Assembly (NCBI GenBank): GCA_006503535.1
Contig: QYRS01000011.1
Location: forward strand, 496,001-560,000
Direction: 5' to 3'
From: Arthrinium phaeospermum
Taxonomy: Eukaryota > Ascomycota > Sordariomycetes > Amphisphaeriales > Apiosporaceae
Length of the DNA stretch: 64,000 bases
This document shows, piece by piece, positions 58,712 to 64,000 of the stretch. The notes beneath the pieces were generated by a model. That model was not told where the DNA came from. It saw only the letters and a list, made by a program, of their open reading frames with translations, and did no database searches. The stretch's first letter is position 1. Each line of letters begins with the position of its first letter. A program made the position numbers and the translations under genes.

Positions 58712-60666
58712 ATGGCCTCGTCAGGAATGATAAGAAGCTCTCGTGAGTAGACCCAGCGCATATCGTCAATGGTGAATGCTAATGCTGGTTTTTTGTAGGT
58801 GGGTGTTGGACTTGCCGGCTCAGGCGCAAAAAGTGTGACGAGCGCAAACCAGTCTGCTCGGAGTGCGGGACTCTGGAAATCACTTGCCACTTCAGCGACG
58901 CCAAGCCAGACTGGCTGGATGGCGGTGAACGCGAGAAGCAGAAGGCACAGGAGCTGAAGCAGATGGTCAAGGACCAGGCTACCAAACGGCGCGAACGAAA
59001 ATGGGCGCAATTGGAAGACACCACCACCACCACCACCACCGGTAGGCAAAGTCCGCCGCCGCAGCCTGCGATGGATGTGGACCATACGCTGACGCAAGGC
59101 ATGGCCAACCTGATGGACCTCGAATCCACGGAAGACTACCGCCACTCTGCTGCTGGAAGCAGTAGTGGCAGGTCTTCCATGACGCCAGCGACCAGTGGAT
59201 CAGACGCGACCAGTCACCCGGAGCAGCAACTCTCGACTAATCGCACGACCTCTCGCTCACAATCGAGCGACCACACCAGCCAAAGCGACAGCGAAGACGG
59301 CGACGACGAGGCCGAGCGCGAGCTGGGCCAGGCCATGATGTACATCGACTACGTGTTCCCGTTCCTGTCGCCCTTCTACCGGCCGCAGCTGTCCGAGAGC
59401 GGGCGCGGGTGGCTGCTGGTGCTGCTGATGAAGAACAAGGCCCTCTTCCACACGGCGCTGGGCCTGGCATCGTATTTCACCGCCGCCGTCATGGCGGGCT
59501 GGGAGGGCGGCCACGAGGACTGCAAGGCGCACAACTGGGGCGAGCTCCAGAAACAGCAGGAGCTCGGCATTCAGGCGCTGCAGCGCGACCTCGAGCGTGT
59601 CAACGAGCGCGGCGTGGCGCGCTCGCTGAGGAACAGCGTGCGCTGCCTCGAGGGGATCGTGCAGGCGCTGTACTTCGAGGTCGCCGTGGGCAACACGCAG
59701 AACTGGCAGGTGCACCTCGAAGGCGCGTCGGTGCTCTTCGAGCAGGTCGTCCGGGCGCACGCGCGAGACGCCGAGAGACCCTGGTTCTCCGTCCTCGCGA
59801 GCATGAATCCCGTCGCGGCGGCCAAGGATCTGGGGCATGGCCGGCATCCGTGGGTGCCGAGCCAGGCGGCGTTCCGCTTCATGACGGCTAGCCTGCTATG
59901 GAACGACGTCATAGCATCGACCGCGCTCGAACGCGCCCCAAGTCTGCGGCAGTTTCACGCCGAGCTGCTGGAAGGCCCCAATCCGACTTTGCGGACCGAA
60001 GAGTTTGTGGGGTGCCCGAACTGGGTAGTCCTCCTCATCTCCGATATCGCCACTCTAGATGCATGTAAGAAGGGGATGAAGGCCGCCGGAATGTTGTCCA
60101 TGGCCGACCTCGTGCGACGTTCCTCGAGTATTGAGCAGCGTCTGAGGTCGGGCATCGCGCAGCTAGACCACATCCCCACCGATTGTTGCCCAGTCAATTC
60201 CGCGGATCAGTTGGCCGACCACTCCTTCGCCGCACTGGGCGTCGAGGCCCTGCACGATTTCGACAAGCTGCGCACCACGCCGTCGCACGCCCTCAGCACC
60301 AGCATATGGGCGCAGGCCGCCCTGCTCTACCTGCGCGTGGTCGTCTCGGGGCTCCAGCCCTGCCAGCCCGAGGTCCGGGCCGGCGTCGCGGACATCGTCG
60401 CCCTGTTCCGCGCCCTGCCGAGCCCGCTGTGCCTGCGCACGCTGGTCTGGCCGTACGCCGTGGCGGGCTGCCTCGCGACGCCGGACCAGGAGGACTTCTT
60501 CCGCCAGCTCGTCGACGCCATGGGGGTCCTGCAGATCTTCGGGGCGGTCAAGGAGGCGCTGAGCGTGATGAGCACGGTGTGGCAGCACCGCAGCTGCACC
60601 AACCCCGACACGTGGGATATCGCCGCTTGCTTCAAGGTGCTGGGTCACACGTCCCTGCTTGTATGA
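58712..60666 (+). CDS. Zn2Cys6 binuclear cluster transcription factor
   Basis: Two exons, 58712-58742 and 58799-60666 (56-nt intron), in phase, 632 residues. The start ATG at 58712 has an excellent context (AAAATGGCC) and is the only one that keeps the cluster in frame. The DNA-binding domain has cysteines at 13, 16, 23, 30, 33 and 40, exactly C-x2-C-x6-C-x6-C-x2-C-x6-C. A basic linker, a run of seven threonines (DNA (CCA)n at about 59019-59040) and a Ser-rich acidic region follow. From about residue 215 a fungal-specific factor regulatory domain begins (GQAMMYIDYVFPFLSPFY, GRGWLLVLLMKNKALFHTAL), with a helical C-terminal half to the end. It is a nuclear regulator; its targets are unknown. 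It is divergent from nothing nearby, but convergent to the copper transporter gene. Confidence 0.92.
59019..59040 (+). repeat. (ACC)n trinucleotide repeat coding poly-Thr
   Basis: Seven consecutive threonine codons in the linker of the Zn2Cys6 regulator. Length variation here would change linker length without a frameshift. Confidence 0.75.
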
Positions 60667-61255
60667 TACAAGAAAATCCTTGCTGGCGACATGGTCGTCT
60701 GTAGGTCAGAGGAAGGTGCTGGTGTTCACTTTCACCACACAGGCTAATGATTGCAGGAATTGAAGCCACTGCAACGGGGTTAAGCTGTTGAATTCAATTT
60801 TATATGCTCTGCTAATGAACTTGACAACTTAGCGAGGCAGGCCCCCAGTGAATCACTCTAGGTGCCTACAAAAGGAGGGCATCCACCACTTGTTCCAGCA
60901 CCACACATGCCTTTTCTGTCACAGGTTGAGATCGATCTGCCCCCACGGACGCGATTCCTCATCCGTCATCGCTGTGATGGCCGAATATACGTAGACGCGA
61001 TTTGTTTACTTGCCTGTCGTAATAAGGAGTCGGTGGGATAATCAAGATACAAGAGGTGGCTATCACTTGTGGGCAGAGTACAGATGTTTCGGTATTTCCC
61101 CTGTCTTTTTTACTTTTCTTTTTCGATTTGGATACATCTTAGAATATTATCGGATATATACACCAAGATGTACCATTATAACGAGCTGACGAGGAAACGG
61201 AAACCTGCATTTCCTCTCACATCTCTAAATCTCCCACTTCCGCTTCCTCCGCTCA
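60667..61255. other. Convergent intergenic region
   Basis: About 590 bp with the 3' flanks of the regulator and the copper transporter. Nothing further is seen. Confidence 0.5.
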
Positions 61256-61979
61256 CTAATGACAGCCTGTGGCAGCAGTCGACGATGATCCGGGTCGTTG
61301 CAAGGACGAGGGATCCATCTCGTCGCGCCACCGTACGAGGATATAGCCAAGCAATGTACCGATGAGGATGCAGATAATGATATAGCCATTGTAGTACATC
61401 GCCATCAGCATGATCACGTAGGCCAGGGCATACTGCACTGTGTGAAGGAGGGCCAGCACCAGGTGCTGACCGAAACTCGGCCTGAAAGAAGGTTGGCTGG
61501 CCTCCTGAGCCAACAGTGGTTGCTCCTTAGAAGTGCCACCAGCAAGCTGGCTCCCGCTCGCATGCTGGTGTCTTCCATTTGATGGTGCTCTCGTCGATGC
61601 TGCGCCGCCAAGTGCATGGCCCTCCTCCGCCGCCGAGCCGGCGCTGGCGCGCTCGATAGCCCGGCTAGTTGTTCGGTGACCGTGGGCTTGGGTTATATGT
61701 TTGGTGTACCAAGGCCCCAGCTGGCGGATGCATTCGAACAGCATCGTCATCAGGATGATGCCGATGCACAGGCCTGCGAAGCCGCCCTCAGATTTGACTT
61801 GCCACTGTTCCGCGAAGAAGCACGCATCGACTGTATTCCAGTTCCAATGCATCTAGAAGTCAGGGGTCAGCAATTGATTCGGTTATCTATCAAGCAGGGG
61901 TGGGGACGATTCTGATACTTACACTCATTTTACAGCCGCCCATCAGCATCGCCATTGTCATATCCATGTCGGCCTCCAT
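61256..61979 (-). CDS. Ctr-family copper transporter
   Basis: Trimeric importer for Cu(I) in the plasma or vacuolar membrane. Two exons, complement of 61923-61979 and 61256-61852 (70-nt intron), phase 0, 217 residues. The N-terminus is Met-rich (MDMTMAMLMGGCKMSMHWNW), the copper-collecting Mets region. TM1 is FAGLCIGIILMTMLFECI. A long Ser/Ala/Gly-rich cytosolic loop follows. TM2 is VLALLHTVQYALAYVIMLMAM, which contains the essential MxxxM motif, and TM3 ends with GTLLG (GxxxG packing motif). The loop is much longer than in yeast Ctr2, as is common in filamentous fungi. Transporter and regulator lie 3' to 3', so no shared promoter. Whether plasma-membrane or vacuolar is not decided. Confidence 0.92.
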
Positions 61980-62941
61980 GATGAATTGTTTGGATGATGT
62001 GCTGGTTAATGTGGATGTTGTGTGAGGTTCCCCTGGGCCGTCGAGTATATTTCGTTGTGGTGGATGGGGAGAGGACTACGAGAGAGTGAAGAGAGGGCAG
62101 CCTGTTATACGCAGGCCGGGGAGTTAACAACAGCGACCGGAGGAAGGGAGGGAGAGGGTTTTCGCATTCTCCGGTATGTTGGCCATGATCAAGCTCAACC
62201 GATTGACGGTTGTCATAGTTGTCAGAATATTGACTATTCAATTGGATAATCACTTTTTGATCTGTTGGACTTGGCCGTTTTGTTCTCGCAGGAGTTTGGG
62301 GCTTTTGGCGTAACGGTGTCGTGGGTTGGATTGCATGACCAGTTTAAGCTCCCGCAAGCTCCCTTTATCCAGTTATAGAATTCACTGCGTTCAGAAACGG
62401 CAAATCTTCCAGCCGCAATTGATATTCATGATAATTACCATGCAACCACTCAGACCCATCGTAACTTCGCGGCTTCAAACCATGATGATATGTTTGCAGA
62501 GCTCCCGACGTCCCGAAGAGACGGGGAAGAAGGAGGGTCCATGCCAGATCGCCGAGGCAAGTCGGAGATAATCCCTACCAGGAATGCCACCCCTGACCCC
62601 TGCCAGAGGGCCCCCGCGGAAGCTAATCGCTAAAAAGGCCCCGGCAATGCCCAATCAGCGCTGCGATTTACTCAGCAGCGCTGTGCCGAGGGGCTAGAGC
62701 TGTCAGAGCTCCACGACGGGCCATTCGGATGAGCTGACATGGCATGTTGAAACTTCGACCTCCAGGTAAAACAGTCGGTTGGTTGATAAGCTCCCGAAGG
62801 TGCGAAGTGTATGCACAACCTCATGCAGTAATTGCGCCTGCGACTGGGAGGGGAAAAGAACGTAACTGTACAAGATCGCTCTCGCTCTACTTATAAATAA
62901 TCGTTCGCCCACCCTCCTTCCTGGGATAGCACCACGTTACA
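61980..62941. other. Divergent promoter region, copper transporter and hemerythrin gene
   Basis: About 960 bp of shared upstream DNA between the two divergent genes. A TATAAATA word at about 62892-62899 lies 43-50 bases before the hemerythrin ATG. No copper- or iron-regulator site that I can name with confidence. Confidence 0.5.
62892..62899 (+). promoter_or_regulatory. Putative TATA box of the hemerythrin-like gene
   Basis: TATAAATA on the coding strand, about 45 bases upstream of the ATG at 62942. The leader would then be very short (about 15-20 nt), which is possible in fungi but makes the call moderate. Confidence 0.45.
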
Positions 62942-63966
62942 ATGGCCAACCAAGGTCTTTTCAGCAGACCTCTGCTCCTCGTTATCCCCATTCTCATCGG
63001 ACTATTCCTCACGAGGTCGCCGTACATGATGGCAACTGTAGCTCCCTCTGCATCCAAGCCATGGGCTGATGGCCCAATGAAGCTCGTCGCGACGCCGCAG
63101 TACGAGACCAAGAAGGTAGGTCACCTCCGCGTCGGACACTTCGAGTCGCACTCAATTGCTTACGATTGCCTTTGCTGCAGACCGACATCTTCACCACCGG
63201 CGCCACCCACATGGCGTTGGTTCACAACTCAATCCTACGCGGCTACAACTCCATCTACCAGCAAGCCGCCCATGTCAAGCCTGCCGATTACAGCGACTTC
63301 ATCGGATACTGCCTGACCTGGCACAAGTTTGTGGTGTCGCATCACGATGACGAGGAGGACACGCTATTCACCGCCGTCGCGCAAGTCCTCGACGACAAGA
63401 CTATCTGGGAGGGCACACTGAAGGAGCATGGTATGTAACTTCCTACCAACCTTGTGCATCTGGCCTGTTGGACCCGCAAAGCTCACCAAAGTGACATCAC
63501 AGAGGCGTTCCTCGGCGGACTGAGCGAGTTTCACAAGTACCTGACGTCGCTGGCGTCGCCCGCCGACTTCTCCGGCGCCGAGCTGCTGCGCATCATGTCG
63601 ACATTCCAAGACTCCTTCGACGAGCACTTCCACTCCGAGATCTCCACGATCGCATCGCTGGCCGAACACCCCAAGGCGCCCAAGGAAGGGTCGCCCGAGG
63701 AGGCCGAGACGAGGGCCCTCTTCAAGAGCTGGGGCAAGTCAACCGTGTCCAAGGCCGGGACCCTCGACGTCGTGCCGTTCTTCCTGCTCAACCTCGACGG
63801 CACGGTGGAGGATGGCATGTGGGCGAGCTGGCCGCCCATGCCGGCCCCGATCAAATGGGGCCTGGAGAACCTCGCGGGCTCTTGGCATTCTGGTTGGTGG
63901 AAGTTCAGCAGCTGTGCCGGCGGTAGTCCCAGAGAACTGTATGCCTTGCAGTCTACCTCGAGCTAA
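62942..63966 (+). CDS. Hemerythrin-like (HHE) domain protein with N-terminal membrane anchor
   Basis: Three exons, 62942-63115, 63181-63430 and 63503-63966, phases consistent, 295 residues. Residues about 9-24 (RPLLLVIPILIGLFLTRS) form an uncleaved signal anchor or signal peptide. Then a hemerythrin fold follows: His73 on helix A, the HxxxE motif starting at His112 in VVSHHDDEEDTLF, His141 and His152 (KEHEAFL, EFHKYL), and a second HxxxE at His183 in FDEHFHSEIST. These are the residues expected to hold a di-iron centre that can bind O2 or act in redox or iron handling. The C-terminal roughly 90 residues contain VPFFLLNLDG and a Trp-rich end. The family is known in fungi but its role is unclear. 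It is divergent from the copper transporter, across about 960 bp. Confidence 0.88.
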
Positions 63967-64000
63967 ACGGAGCGCGCGAATCGTTGCTACATTTGTTCTT
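63967..64000. other. Right edge
   Basis: Only the 3' flank of the hemerythrin-like gene; too short for anything else. Confidence 0.6.

Noticed and set aside
40348..63966. A secondary-metabolite gene cluster
   Set aside because: No backbone synthase, P450 or dedicated exporter is in the window; the redox genes alone do not define a cluster.

Overview
The window is nuclear DNA of a filamentous ascomycete (Pezizomycotina, most likely a Sordariomycete). The evidence is: many short spliceosomal introns (mostly about 50-110 nt, GTRAGT donors, CTAAC-type branch sites, CAG/TAG acceptors); a fungal Zn2Cys6 regulator; a fungal-rhodopsin (SAT4/PTH11-type) membrane protein; an Alt a 1-like secreted protein; an Alternative (type II) NADH dehydrogenase; long gene-free spacers; and one nuclear tRNA-Glu. 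I rebuilt exons by hand and checked reading phase across every junction. Several genes, notably the chloroperoxidase, the Gly/Tyr-rich protein and the acetyltransferase, appear only after splicing.

Left part (about 1-34 kb) is mainly housekeeping: a Drs2-type P4-ATPase lipid flippase (1371-5607, -), a soluble epoxide hydrolase (8003-9100, -), a type II NADH:ubiquinone oxidoreductase (10189-12123, -), an unrecognised two-exon protein (14383-15832, -), a four-exon GNAT acetyltransferase (17593-19055, -), a single-pass membrane protein (21249-22837, +), a conserved coiled-coil protein (24884-26287, +), a BRCT-WGR protein (28067-29522, +), and the ER SNARE Use1 (30114-31288, -).

Right part (about 33-64 kb) looks more accessory. 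It has a small possibly surface-anchored protein (33458-33931), an SAT4-type membrane protein with an apparent one-base frameshift (34824-36296), a short secreted tyrosinase (40348-41546), a second epoxide-hydrolase-like gene with no visible start codon (43878-45013), a kinase-like protein (45298-46179), a Gly/Tyr-repeat protein (46581-47433), two small secreted proteins (48276-49059, 50152-50791), a secreted heme-thiolate peroxidase (53010-54204), tRNA-Glu(CTC), an unknown protein (57383-58102), a Zn2Cys6 regulator (58712-60666), a Ctr-type copper transporter (61256-61979), and a membrane-anchored hemerythrin-like protein (62942-63966).

No polyketide synthase, peptide synthetase or terpene synthase is present, so I do not call a biosynthetic cluster. 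The 40-64 kb stretch is nevertheless rich in metal-dependent oxidation and extracellular functions (copper tyrosinase, copper importer, heme peroxidase, di-iron hemerythrin fold). Long spacers carry only low-complexity DNA, AT-rich patches and a few short palindromes. I found no intact transposon, CRISPR array or rRNA gene.
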